Below, one piece after another: positions 10,609-22,010 of a stretch of DNA of 64,000 bases. The DNA lies in contig JAYKKR010000011.1 in the NCBI GenBank assembly GCA_036971615.1, positions 310,001 through 374,000 of the forward strand. Direction: 5' to 3'. Each line of letters opens with the position of its first letter. Within the stretch, counting starts at the first letter, position 1. This DNA is from Amyloporia xantha. Lineage: Eukaryota; Basidiomycota; Agaricomycetes; Polyporales; Adustoporiaceae. Under the pieces are notes generated by a model. That model did not search any database. It had not been told where the DNA came from and was given only the letters and a program-made list of their open reading frames with translations. The position numbers and the translations under genes are program-made.

Positions 10609-11195
10609 CATGGTCTATTTGACGGTAAATTAACCCTGGCTCTCTTCGAGGGACCTAATTTACCCATGTAACTTACGGTTAATTAACCAACAGCTAATTA
10701 GCACTAATTAACCGGTCAAATTGGTCAAATTGATGGTTAATTAGCTATGCGTCCCAGTCAAGCTCCTCATTCTCGCGGCCGCTGTCGCCTGTCTTGTTCG
10801 CAGTATCTCGCTCTGGTGCTGGTCGCGATGCACCGATAGGCTCGTCCGCAGGAATTTCCATGAGCAGAGGCGACTCAATATGCAGGAGTTCTGCAGCAAT
10901 AAATGCATCCCGCTTCGCTGCTTGGTAGTCTCTCTGACTCTCTCGCATCGCTAAGTCTTACATAAGTAGAGTTTTATCTTGTTGCTTTCAGATTTTCTAT
11001 AGACGTCATAGATATCCCACATAAATAGAGCTACTACGGTCCTACGGGCTCTGAGATGGCCTGAAAACATCCAAAATCATCCTGTATCATCACGGTCAAA
11101 TTGACCCTATTTGACCCATGATTTTTAACCCTCCTGAAATTGACTTGTAATTTACCGGTAATTTACATAGGTTACAGTAATTAACCGAGACCATG
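10609..11195. mobile_element. Decayed DNA transposon with imperfect terminal inverted repeats
   Basis: The segment begins CATGGTCT and ends AGACCATG, an exact 8-bp inverted pair. Both sides continue with related AT-rich subterminal motifs (TTAATTAACC, GGTAAATTA, GTCAAATTGA, ACATAGGTTAC/CATGTAACTTAC) in inverted order. About 587 bp long. It contains a short minus-strand ORF that looks like the tail of a protein. I could not identify a clean target-site duplication, so the exact ends are uncertain. Too short to be autonomous. Confidence 0.5.
10745..10948 (-). pseudogene. C-terminal ORF remnant inside the transposon
   Basis: A 67-codon minus-strand frame (starts MRESQRDYQAAKRDAF, ends acidic ENEELDWDA) lies between the subterminal repeats of the decayed transposon. 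A hydrophilic, helical, acidic end would suit the tail of a transposase, but no catalytic residues are present and the family cannot be named. Confidence 0.35.
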
Positions 11196-11465
11196 GCCTA
11201 CAGCAAATGACAGCTGAGGCCTATTAGCAGTGAGGTCAATAACCAAACAATTTTTTCACAGATCCTCATTGCCTTATGTTACACCAGACATAAGGCTAAC
11301 TACACATGGAATTGGTCTTTCTTCGAGCACTGATCATTGGAAGCCGCCGACTCGGACGAGGGCCGCCCAAGAGCGGCGGAGGCGTGGTTTTCGTAAACGA
11401 CTTCCCTATCTTAGCTAGAGAACGCTCATTACGTAAGTCAACCAAGAGGCGTGGTAAACAATTTC

Positions 11466-11538
11466 TATAAACTGGTTTTTGTCCAACGTACCTGATTACG
11501 TAAATCCCCGCGAGTCCTTACGCACTCATAACCGATAG
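11466..11538 (+). repeat. Direct repeat copy 1 (about 70 bp)
   Basis: Shares the order ATAAACTGG, TTTTGTCCAACGTACCTGATTA, a variable core, GTCCTTACG, ACTCATAACCGATAG with the copy at 11712-11783, about 246 bp downstream. Conservation over the full 70 bp with only scattered changes argues against chance. Possibly a duplicated regulatory segment or a solo repeat end. Confidence 0.65.
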
Positions 11539-11711
11539 ACACTCGGTGCAGGAAATAGCATTGCAGCCCGCGTGGTGGATGGACAGCGCAAGGGAGGGAA
11601 GATAATCAACGACCCAAGTGAAAATTGCGGATGGCGGAGGTGGACGATAATCGTCGTCAGACATTATGTAACTGTTACGTAACGTTGCAGCATGCGTGGA
11701 AAGAAAAACTC

Positions 11712-11783
11712 ATAAACAGGCTTTTGTCCAACGTACCTGATTATATAAGCATCCCCTCGTCCTTACGGACTCATAACCGATAG
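11712..11783 (+). repeat. Direct repeat copy 2 (about 70 bp)
   Basis: Second copy of the repeat at 11466-11538. This one carries ATTATATAAG in the core where copy 1 has ATTACGTAAA, so it could act as a TATA-like site for a transcript reading toward 12 kb. No ORF follows closely. Confidence 0.65.
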
Positions 11784-12056
11784 CAGAGCATATCGGAACA
11801 TCGCCGTAGGTGCTACGACCCTCTCACCATTGCATGGATGCTGTTCTGTAATACTGCTATGAGACATACCAATTGCAGACGATTGTTTAGCTCGGACAGG
11901 AGGGTGTCTAGCAATCATCACGGATGTCACCAAGGACTATATCGCGACGCGCGGCGCGCATCAGCTTCATGAACTGTCTAGGTTCTTAGAGGTTCTCTTC
12001 ACTCTCTTGGCTGTGGACGCAATCCGCCTGAGCTCTTATCCATCTATACTGATGAC

Positions 12057-12069
12057 GAAAGTTCATGAA
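12057..12069 (+). promoter_or_regulatory. Perfect heat-shock element (distal)
   Basis: GAAAGTTCATGAA fits GAAnnTTCnnGAA exactly, the trimeric site for heat-shock factor. It lies about 350 bp upstream of the hsp20 start codon and about 220 bp upstream of the TATA box. Confidence 0.75.
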
Positions 12070-12218
12070 ATCTCTGGCTGGTCGACGAGTCTGCGGACGA
12101 AATTCTTAGAAAGGTCGAGAAAAACACTCTTGCCAAATTCGTCATCTACAGGGCACTCTATGATCTTTCTATGATGCGGTCCCACCTCTTGTTCCATCTC
12201 GTGAACAGTCCAGACTGC

Positions 12219-12231
12219 TTCCCGAACGTTC
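12219..12231 (+). promoter_or_regulatory. Perfect heat-shock element (proximal)
   Basis: TTCCCGAACGTTC fits TTCnnGAAnnTTC exactly. It ends 53 bp before the TATA box of the hsp20 gene, a usual spacing for a heat-inducible fungal promoter. Confidence 0.85.
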
Positions 12232-12284
12232 TGCAGACAATGACAACGCAGTGACGATTCGGCTGCAGGCCACCGTCCTCACCG

Positions 12285-12292
12285 TATATAAA
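12285..12292 (+). promoter_or_regulatory. TATA box of hsp20
   Basis: TATATAAA, 117 bp before the ATG, followed by a pyrimidine-rich leader (CTTCACTC, TCTTTCTCCTC) typical of strongly expressed fungal genes. Confidence 0.8.
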
Positions 12293-12408
12293 CCCCCTTG
12301 CTCGCTGCTGCCTCTCTCCAACAGAACACATTCACTTCAGACACTCGCTTAACTTCGCTCTACTTCACTCTATAACCTCTTCTTTCTCCTCGATCTTAAC
12401 GACTCGAC

Positions 12409-13021
12409 ATGTCTCTCTCGAACTTCTTCTACGAGCCTTTCTACTCCCTCGCCGACTTTGACCGTCTGTTCGACGAGGCGTTCTCTGCGCGCACTACCAG
12501 TCCTGGTTCGCAGAACAATAACCGCCAAGTTCAAAGACAGGACAGCTCCTCGAGGTTCCTCCGCCCAAGGTAAGTGCGCACTGCACTGCACTGCACTGCA
12601 ATCGCGTGTTCCGAATCCGAATCGCTGACGGCATTTTCCAGGATGGACTTGCATGAGGATGCTGGACAGAACGTTGTGACGGCGACGTTCGAGCTCCCGG
12701 GTCTTAACAAAGACAACGTCTCTATCGACGTGCACAACGGCGTCCTGACCGTGTCTGGCGAGTCGAAGTTCTCCAACGAGCGCGATGACAATGGCTGGGC
12801 GGTGCGCGAGAGGCGGTTCGGCAAGTTCTCGCGCGCGATCCCTCTTCCTCAGGGTATCAAGGTTTGTACACATATTTCGCTCATCGAACTCTTACATGAT
12901 GACTAACGCCTTTATCCTTCAGAGCGAGGACATCAAGGCTGCGATGGATAACGGCGTGTTGACCGTGACGTTCCCGAAGACGACGCCGGAGACGGCGCCG
13001 AAGAAAATCACGATTTCTTAA
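12409..13021 (+). CDS. Small heat-shock protein, Hsp20/alpha-crystallin family
   Basis: Three exons (12409-12569, 12642-12861, 12923-13021) give 159 residues, normal for a fungal cytosolic Hsp20. These are ATP-independent holdases that bind unfolding proteins as oligomers. The N-terminal arm is MSLSNFFYEPFYSL, and FDRLFDEAF follows. The alpha-crystallin domain spans about residues 54-150, with ATFELPGLNKDNVSIDV, the NGVLTVSGE strand pair, FSRAIPLPQGI and the second NGVLTVTFPK. The C-terminus ends KKITIS, the I-x-I anchor motif. Splice phases agree at both introns (72 and 61 nt). The first intron holds four tandem GCACT units. The promoter has two perfect heat-shock elements and a TATA box, so induction by heat-shock factor is very likely. 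Confidence 0.93.
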
Positions 13022-14065
13022 GAAGCCGATTTAGGGGCTCTATGGATATGGAGTACTTCGGATGGGTTGTATGTCCTTTGTGTATACTGTAGTGTTACGG
13101 GTTCGAGCGTAATGCATCCTCCTTTTCTGTAAAAATCATCAGACGTGTCAAAGGTTTCCAATGAATAAGTCTTAAATGCAATTGCAAGATGGTTGCGGGA
13201 TAACAAATGGCAAGTGCCACAATCGGATGCGAGAGACAGAGGCGTTGATGATAGACATAACATGAATTCGTATCCAAGACGCAGTACGGTCAGATGGGCA
13301 TCAATAAAGACTATGGAGATGTGGTACAGGATATGGCAAGCTATATGTATACTGTGATTGCGGCAAGGATGAAGTTAAAAGGTGAATGCATTTAAGATGT
13401 CAATCAGTGATACTTACTGCTGACAGAAAGATCATCAGGAAAGTTGCACGGCCCGTGAGTTGATCGAAGAGGTCGCTGATCGTCTTTTACAGAGGCTATG
13501 ACACTCATCGCATCCTCGTGACACTGTTGATAGGATCCTTCGTCATGAGCAGAATAAGTGTTTTGGGGAAGGGACCTTCATTCCTATACAACATTCCTAG
13601 AGACGGCACAAATCAGTGGAGGGGTCGTCGCAAGAAATAAATGGAGACCGGACCTCTACTCCTCGCAAGACCGTAGCCACGGTCTCCGATACCGGGCACA
13701 TCAATGACCTGGCTAGATATCCTCTCTCCGGAGGATATCCTTCCACTTGGGAGCCTATAACGACAAATTTAAGTCCACTATACCTCGACTGATCGGTTGG
13801 TGAATCCTCACTGTCTGGTCACTCCCTACAAAGCAAAAAGGTCAGTCACAGCAGAGAACCGCGCACATCGAACATAAGTACTGACTTGCACATTGATGGT
13901 TATGGTGTTTCCACCTCGTTTGCGGTCGCTTGACAGCATTGCCTAGTGCCTGTGCGCAGAGAGATGGGGACGGCAGCCCAATGTGACGACTGAATCAGAA
14001 AGTCAGAGGCGATGAAATACCACATTGGTAACATTTCGTAATACGAGGTGGAGAAGGAATCAGAA
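13022..14065. other. Intergenic, no gene supported
   Basis: Downstream of hsp20. Only short frames without motifs; the first 100 bp presumably carry the hsp20 terminator region. Confidence 0.35.
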
Positions 14066-14774
14066 CTAGTGTGAGTGAGGATCGGTCTGTGAGGGGATTT
14101 GGATGCTCACAGTCGCTGCAAGAGACGGGCCTTTATACCTGGTGCGCATCCTAGCGTTGGCCATCCGCGTCAAAGCACAGATGAGGGCCCGTGCTTTGTG
14201 ATCGGCTCTAGACCATTCCAATGTGTCAAGAATGTTAGTAGTGAGGACGGTCAAAGAGATTGGGTAGCCAATTTTCTCGCAAAGAGCCTGCGGCTGCTGC
14301 TGCACAGTAATTGGCGAAATGAATAGCTGAATGTAATACTCCATTATGCTAAAAACCGCCCCCAAAGGTCTTAGCTCAGACATATATACTGGGACGTTCA
14401 CCACCCCTGAGTGTGCTTGCCATTCGGCAATAGTACGACACAAAGAAAGTCGCCAAGCAACAATGTAAAGCTGAGGAATAATGGGACACAGTCGCACGTC
14501 ATTCACTTTGATGTACGATGCATGACGTAGTATAAAGCAAGCTCCACGAGACTGTGATGGTTATTGCGAAATCGGACTGGCTGGCCCTGACTGGCAGAGC
14601 GGTATTTCGCAGGAACGACGCCACAGGACGAGAGAGAAACACAATCTCAGATCTGGACCCAGCGGGGATCCAAGTCCGCACCTGCGCTAAGCGCTCTCTT
14701 CTCTTTCCCGGACTACCACAACGCGAAGCCAGTCTGCTTACAACATTCCTTCTGCCGCGCTGAGTACTCACCAT
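14066..14774 (-). pseudogene. Detached C-terminal region of a DUF6535-family gene
   Basis: Minus-strand frames 14506-14066 and 14774-14499 are protein-like (for example ADHKARALICALTRMANARM). Sequence reading DLRLCFSLVLWRR recurs as GDCLPLILWRS at about 18.1 kb (minus) and as DLRLSFSLILWRS on the plus strand near 62.83 kb; related DNA is at 31.4 kb. The recurrence beside DUF6535 genes suggests a C-terminal exon of that family. It lies beyond the stop codon of the gene at 14989-16892. Either that gene has more 3' exons than I could connect, or this is the tail of a lost neighbour. Confidence 0.4.
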
Positions 14775-14988
14775 ATTCTTGCCATCTCATTGCTGCGTAG
14801 ACATCATCCACCATGCGCATCTCAGCTGGATATTTGATTGATGACTGACCTTCCTCCTAATCATCTTAATCATCTTTGATCCATCCCTTCATGTGAGTGC
14901 CTCCCGGAGCCATGAAAAGCGTCGATTAAAACTGCGTCTCATTAATCACAGGATATTCGGGGATTAGGTATTGGCAAGCTCCGGGAGA

Positions 14989-16892
14989 TCAAGGTCGAGT
15001 ATCACTAGGAATGGGAACCGCTGCAGCATCACATATTTTGTCCATAATTTCCTCCATGAGTGCTCTTGCTTCCCGCTGCGTTTGACGGTCTCCTTCAACC
15101 TCGACACGCTTCAAAAGAGCAGCGATAAACGTGCCTCCCCACTCTTCAATCTGCAGGTGAGCACGTGCCCTCCCGAACTGCAGTCTGGTCAGACTCGAAG
15201 CTGTCTGCGGCGATGACTGAGGAATACTCGGACTAAGGGCCCCTTTGATGGGCAGTCGAGTACGAGCTCTCGCATCAAGCACAGCCATCAGGTCCTTGCA
15301 CGCTTCAATGAGGGGTGCACTGCTAAGGACTGGATCTAGGAGTGATTCCAGAATCGCATCGTCCCTGAGGATCTTGTCGACGGCCACGATCAATTCAACG
15401 TCCGTCTTCGGACTCGAGTGATCGAAATCTACCCAGTCCCGTGGCATGATCTCGACCGTTGCATCCTTGTAGGCTCGTATCACGGACTCAGAGGACCTTC
15501 GCATCATATCTTTTGTGTGCATCGTAGCTTTCATCATCGTTTTTGTCACAACTTCTATCTTGTTACCCACACTGGAGCAACAACATAGGTCATTCTACTC
15601 GGTCAATATATAAGGCATCCAACACTCACGTATTTGCGAATTTAAGGCGATGCGTGTAGTGCTGAAGCACGCTGTATAGACTCCTACAGACCATGCTCAC
15701 TCTGTCAAAAGGTTATGTCAGAATTCGCAAACACGCATTAGTACAAATCCCTCACAGCTTTTTGACAAAATGACATAGCATGACGACCAGCCATGCTTGG
15801 GTCGATCTGTACGGACACTCTTCCATAAACGCCGGTGCGATGGTGGTGGCTAACAAGAAAAATAACAACGCCACTGTCAGGGTCCACACAACATACCCGA
15901 TAGTCGGATCTAATGACCAGAACACTATGGCCAAACCCGCAGGGAACATTGCGACGGCGACTTGGAGAAGAATAGGTATACAGCTGATGATGGTTGGGAT
16001 CCCCCATCTTTTGTGGTTCCCGCGACGATGCAACCAAATGGAAACACTCGAGCGACCACAGTTGACACCCATAACGTGCTGATGCAACCATTGTTTGACG
16101 GAGATCGCAATGGTAGCAGCGGCGAGTGTGCAGACGAGTGCCGACAGCCACAAGGCGTTGACATTGATATATAAGGGGGCCGGCGAGATTTCAGGAAGGG
16201 AGGTGTAGTTTCCGAGAAAGTTGTTAACAAAGGTTTCGGGTGATGGTGCTGTCGAGTTGACAAAGCCTCCACCGATGACGAAGCTGGAAATTTGAAGTGA
16301 CATGAATTGGAGCATGTCCAATTGGGTTAAATGGGGGTATTCTGGCTGGAGATTGGAATAGAATGGAACAATGAATGCAGTGACGACTGCAGAGAATAAA
16401 CCGGCCTGTGTCTCTGTAGTTAGCTTCTGGCAATAAGGAACTAATCATATAGCATGGCAGAAGCTTTGTTCATGCTGTAACCATGATGCAGGTTGACTCA
16501 CAAAGGTAAGAAACGCGTTAATCTCATTCTGCATATGTCTGATGACGGTGTTCTCGTGCTCCCAAATGTCGCGAGAACCCTTTGTCCATCCATATGGCGA
16601 TTTTATAATATCGCGCAGGATACTGTCCAAATTGGCCGGTGTATCGGCCGATTCCTGGATTTTCACCATATCAACATTTGATATAGCAAACTAAAAATCA
16701 TTTGAGACTCAGACTCACAATGGCATGACGCATCCCCCTTGTATCCGTACTAGTATCATTGCCAGGCAAGACGTCACCTTCAGCTTCAGGGGAATTTCGC
16801 ACAAGCATTTCTGAGTGGTCGCCCAGGATGTGCTCTCCAGGATTGTGAATACCATCAGCATGTGCAGAGCGTGACTCCTCAGCGTTTTCCAT
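14989..16892 (-). CDS. DUF6535 family membrane protein, five exons
   Basis: Minus-strand exons 16892-16719, 16654-16502, 16405-15756, 15701-15630 and 15571-14989 join in phase at every junction to about 543 residues. DUF6535 proteins are fungal, often multi-copy and of unknown function. The family signature is here: an amphipathic segment ending FLTF, then AGLFSAVVTAFIVPFY (first helix, about 110-128), WLSALVCTLAAATIAISVKQWLHQH (second), and two close helices from IPILLQVAVAMFPAGLAIVFW to ALLFFLLATTIAPAF, then CPYRSTQAW. The last 200 residues are soluble and helical. The exon break just before AGLFSAVV is the same as in the plus-strand gene at 29090-30780, which confirms common descent. A further 3' exon cannot be excluded. 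Acts at a membrane by prediction; substrate unknown. Confidence 0.8.
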
Positions 16893-17954
16893 GTTGATCA
16901 GAGATGAGAAGTATATTGAGAATAAACCGGGATGATAGTGACGAGTCGGTCGGTGACTATAAAGAGATTAGACACTTGCAATGTCTTCTGGGTAGCTGGA
17001 TATCGACAACCTATGAACTGGTTGGACTGCGAATAGTATGCGGGACCACGATTTGGAGAAGATTGGATTATAGGCCGCACTTGTATTTTATAGCATCATA
17101 GATAACAGCAAGGCTTACTCTTTCGTGAGATCGTCAAGGGATTGATCTGGAATTTTTCAAGTTCGACTAGAACAACAGCCAGTCTGAACCACCTTCTATG
17201 CCAGCGCTTCCGTTCGGAAAATAGCAGGGAGTTCCGCTTCCATTATGGAGCTACCATCTCGGAGGATATTTTGATAGACGGCGATCCAGTGCTCACGCAA
17301 TCACCCAGAAGTTTCTTTCTACTTCCACATTCATATCGACGGCAGCTGTAATACCGTGTCATGGACATCAGGTTTGACGCTAAGTTGCATTCTCGGAATA
17401 TTCTGACAAACCGAACTGACCAAAGGCTATCATCAAACGTCTGTAACAAGGCTGTCACTTTATTCGGTGATCATAGGTCACTAGTGATGCCATAAAGGCA
17501 CTACAGTGAAGATATTCGTCTATTGATCATGTATGACAGCGACACAAGTGTTGTGGATGTGCACGTACCGGGTAGATCTATTGGCATGACCAGACTCAGA
17601 TCACAAGATCGGCGCTCCATAACTTCAAAAAGTCTAGGTACTCCGCCTGTACATGATTTGACACGAAGGACCCTCCGTCCCACATTTAGCTGGAATTAAG
17701 GCTGATATTATCCCTCCATGGAGAGGGCCGACTTGGAGTTGAACGAGGGAGAAATAAAACATACGAGTGCCCAAACATACACGTCTCATCAGGCTATATG
17801 AGCAACAACAAATTGCCTTATAGGCAACCTTCTTGTAAACCTCCGCCCGCACGCGCGTACGCCCTGGAAGTCGAGCAGTGCCCACCGCACGAGCATTCCA
17901 ATTCGATATAATCTTTGATTGAACCCTAAGATCAGCAGGTAATAGATAAGTTCT
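16893..17954. other. Intergenic, no gene supported
   Basis: Between the DUF6535 gene and the decayed relative. Short frames only; likely includes the DUF6535 promoter on its left side. Confidence 0.35.
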
Positions 17955-19765
17955 TCAACGTGGAACATATTGAATAAGGATGTCCAGAATGAGGGCAGCA
18001 GTGTTTTGTTTCAGATGACAACCATAGATAGTGGCTAAGAGAAAGGCACGAATGAGGAAACTGCGCCACAGGATGAGAGGAAGACAATCTCCGATTTTGA
18101 TCGTGCACGTGTACAGCTGCCGATCCAGACAGACTCTTCTCCAAACGTCCATCGGAATCGAACCAGAGGTGAAAACGGTAACAGCGACTCTATATACAAA
18201 CAGACGGAATTGTGTGAACAAACTGGGTCGATGTTTTTTGGGTGAGGCTCATTTCGCAATGTAGTGATGGTTCTCCCGTCCCAAGGCACATCCACTCTGA
18301 GCCCGTGACGACTCAACGGATGTCGATTTCGCGTTTTCCTTGTATGGGTAAATGCTGTATCAAATCATGCAAGCTGTGCCATAGCCTTTCATGTAGAAAC
18401 TGCTGATAGCGTCGAAAAGAATATGATTTCATACTATAAGAAGGGATGCAGACGCATCACAAAAGACTATGGAGATGTGGTACAAGGCACAATACCGGCA
18501 TAATACACAGCGACGGAGTGAGTTTCTTCCATACTGGGCTTGACTGATGGTTGATGACTTCATGAGCGCTCTTGCGCAGTCTGCATTCGAGTCTTTGACA
18601 GCCAGTCGGCTGCCGTTTCAACCTGTCGTGCTCCCAGTAGCAACGGGTTGCGCTGCTATGATACTGTCGGTGACACAGTAGAAGCCGTCATCTCTGCTCT
18701 AAACAGATGTGTTGCGAACAAGAAGGTCTGTGAATTGACAAGACAGGAAAACGACGCAATGCTACCAGCGTACCTGAATGTACCGCACATCTTCTTAATT
18801 CGATGTGGTGAAGGAGCACGACGTGCGAGTGGAGGCTGTGAACGCTCCAACATGCACTTGCGATCAGTGCCGGAGCGAGGATCCCGGAACCCGCTCGCCG
18901 TTCTCCTGCATAAGATATGCAGATCTTCCGGTTGAGCGCCGACCGCTGCGGCAGTGCCGTGCTGGTGAGCGGGAGTCGGCCGTCGGTTGTGGCAGCAGTG
19001 ACCGCGGAGAGGAGAGCGATGCTCGTCTCCGCTTCAGCCTGTAACGGCGGAAATGACGATTGAATCAGGAAGCCATCGGGAACAAGGAACCCAGGCGTCG
19101 CCAGAGGGCTTGGGAGCCACATGTGTGGCATGAAGTTCGTGCAGTTATGGCGAGGTATCGTATGCCTTGCAGTGAGAAGGGAGAAGAGGAGATGGTCACC
19201 TTCGTCGAATCCAGCAAGCTTTTATAGCGGAGACCCTAAGCAAGAGCTGTCGCTTTGGCCGTCCTGTGTCAAAGCGCACATTGGGTCCGGATGACGTTTG
19301 GCAACCACGGAACCAAGGGTCCAACAGCCAACAACGATGCTGTGTTTTACGCTTGGGCCGCGGCCAAAGCAAGAATGCAGGGTGACCCTCTGAGTACTGG
19401 GATATTTTGGCCCTTTCTGCAACATGGTAAAATTCGAGATGAATTTTACTTGGAGACAAGAGGTTTCTCAAAATGAACGCCTTCACGTCGTCCAGCATAG
19501 CTACGGCTGAGTATACTGGCCTGCGCCACAAGCACTCAGAAAGCAAGAAGGCGGGTCGGGTCGGAGAAAGCAGCCGGAGTGTTTCGATCACCCATGGAGG
19601 GTAAATCAAGTAGCATGACAGATAGCTTGCCATCTCGAAATCCAGTAGAGCCAGTAGAGAGAAGTGGTCGTCAGTGAACATGAGCTGATGTAAGAAACAT
19701 ATGTATAACTCCACATGTCGGTCCTGCCAGCGTAGAAGAACGGGAAGAAGGTCAAACATTGTCAA
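17955..19765 (-). pseudogene. Decayed DUF6535-family relative, C-terminal parts
   Basis: Minus-strand pieces match the 14.0-14.8 kb region: CGCCACAGGATGAGAG..GACAATCTC at about 18.06 kb resembles CGCCACAGGACGAGAGA..CAATCTCAG at 14.62 kb, and GGCCGTCCTGTGTCAAAGCGCACATTG at 19.26 kb resembles the segment at 14.16 kb. A 189-codon frame (19765-19196) is natural-looking and helical (LLALLDFEMASYLSCYLIYPPWVIETLRLL) but has no DUF6535 membrane part in front. Order and frame of the pieces are broken, so I call a pseudogene. An independent unknown gene at 19.2-19.8 kb remains possible. Confidence 0.45.
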
Positions 19766-20950
19766 GCAAGGACCAGAGGAATTAGTTGCGGAATGGATGT
19801 TAGCGGGAAGCTTAAGGACATTGACCTAGATTGACCTGCGCCAGATTCGAAACGAGCGTGTGCAGGCACGTGCTCTGGAATCGACGCGCGTCTACATCTC
19901 GCCGCGTTCTTCGAGACGATATCCGCCTCGTCTGTCACTGTCTTGGGGTACAATCTATGCATATGCCTTGCTGTATGGATCCACTAGGAATAGCTTGCAG
20001 ACTGTCTCTATGAGGAACAGCAATACACAGGAGCCAGGACGGGGAAAGCTGGCCATGTCATGAACGCACTGCATTCCACATTTCCTCAACTATGCTAAGC
20101 TCTGCTCCCTCGCGGTGAAGACCACCAAGAACACGCTTACGCTATTCTTTTCAACGTGATTGGTATGTTGTCGGTCTTGAGCCAGCTGTAAGATGGGTTT
20201 ATTGTCTGAGATTTTGTGGCGTGCTGCTTTATTGCCTGGGCAACGTCCGTCGTGGATTTAATTTGCGGTGATCTTCCACCTCTACTTCCATTTGTCTTTT
20301 CTTCAGGAGTGGTAATCCTAAACGCACAGAGCGTGTGTGTTCGTCCGATAACCTGTCTTACAGCGTTATCGTTACATATGACAGCTTGGCACCAGAAGCT
20401 TCACGGAACTAGGATCATATAGAGGCTGCGCAAGCACGTCTCCATATGCGTCTATTTTCTCGGTCTCATATCTCTTCGGCTGTACAGCGGTTTTTACGCC
20501 AAGACTGAGCATGCTTCTAGGTACGTTCATGGGATTCATACGACCATGCTGTTATCAGCCTCATTTTTTGCGAAATAGAAGGACGGCATAGCATATAGCA
20601 TAAGAAGCTGCGGTATTGTAACTCACTCCATTCGCGGCAGTGCTTGCAGCGTCTAACATCTTGAGTGTCCACAACGGTCAGGTGAAGACAGGTCCCATGC
20701 GAATGTGATCGCCGCCGCATTGCACATGCTCGTCGGCCCCCATTTGAGATGTATGATGCTCATAGATGCCTTGACCGAGCATCAATTTAGCATATCTTAT
20801 AGTAGCGACAAGGTAGCACGTCATAACAGCTTACGAGAAAACAATTGTGCGCAGTGCCGCCGTTGCGCTTGACTCTGCTCGTGCCTTTTTGGGATAGTGA
20901 TCCTGCTCATGGTCGCAGTATCATCTCCCAGCGCTCCAAATGGTGAGCTC
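19766..20950. other. No gene supported
   Basis: Short frames on both strands, none with a motif or repeat relation I can name. Confidence 0.3.
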
Positions 20951-20959
20951 GTAATTTTT

Positions 20960-22010
20960 GAAATGCACACAAACGTCTTTTCTTTCTAGGATGCTCCCGC
21001 ACACTGCCCGCTTCATCTACGTTGCGGGTCCGAGTCGAGAAGACTACCTCATGTTTGGGCGCATGAGTGAAAATCTGAATATGCCGTGCAATGCATCATA
21101 TTATTAGGCCACTCTGACGACCACATTATTGCGATTGGCCACCGGCTCTGGTCCTTGATGAATTCGCGGTGGTTGCATCGTGGGTATTTGGTTTCCTCAC
21201 GGGGAGGTTCGGCACATCTCAATGACAACATTTGTATAGATGATGCGGCGTCTGATAACCGCTCGATGTGGTTCATTTCATGAGGCTAGTAGTCCGTACT
21301 AGATCGGTCAGTGTTTCAATGAAATGCGTTCACCTGATAAGTTCTAAGTGCAGAGTCCGCACAGGACATGGTTCAGAACAGCATTGATTCAATTTGCAGT
21401 GCGGAGCCGACTTCGGTCTCTCCCATCCTCCGCTTCATATCGCTGTCATCTCAAGATTACTCGTCCCCGCTATGCGTTCTGACTCTCGTAGCGCCCGCTT
21501 TGAGTGGTCGTATCCTTGCGGCGCCGTCTTCGCTGTCTATCATCTAATCAATGCGAAAGGTCCATCCTCGTGTGCATGCCCTTCGACCTAGTATACAGCG
21601 AAAAGACGGCTCATTGGCATGGCGTATGCTCTGCGAGTGACCGTCATCTGCAAATACACCCCCGTCAAATCATCAGGCCAACCAAATAATCCGGGTTTTC
21701 CCCGTACGTCTGCGAGGAAGGTCGCAGGCTGTGAGAAAGTCTCATTGGAGGGAGCGAAGGAGGGCGAAAGGACGGAGCCAACACAGCTACGATCACAGCA
21801 TAGACTCGTGGTACGTGTCAATACCTGCGGATGGAAGATAAGGACTCTCTGTACGTCCTCATATAATATATCCATATCCCTTCGTTCTTCTCGGAACTCG
21901 TGCGATGAGCTCACCTGTGTCTAGAACAATGTATTTAGGATAATGCCGAAGAACTGAATAGCTACGGAGGCCGACGCGCGTTCCCGTAACCTGCAATCTC
22001 ACGCACAGCC
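20960..22010 (+). repeat. Dispersed module relic (family also at 34.9-35.7, 48.2-48.9, 55.7-56.3 kb)
   Basis: Blocks shared with other parts of the window include GATGCGGCGTCTGATAA (also about 35.22 and 48.37 kb), GGTCAGTGTTTC, GTGCAGTGCGGAGCCGAC (35.37, 48.53 kb) and a GCCGCCTCC..GTC..ATCTAATCA-like block (35.50, 48.66, 55.83 kb). From 21.78 to 22.0 kb it follows 56.09-56.28 kb (AGGATAATGCCGAAGAACTGAATAGCTACGGAGGCCGAC). No copy has a clean long frame, so the ancestral product is unknown. Confidence 0.5.

Noticed and set aside
12575..12602. GCACT tandem at the start of the hsp20 intron as a regulatory element
   Set aside because: Four short units in an intron are common slippage products; nothing ties them to regulation.
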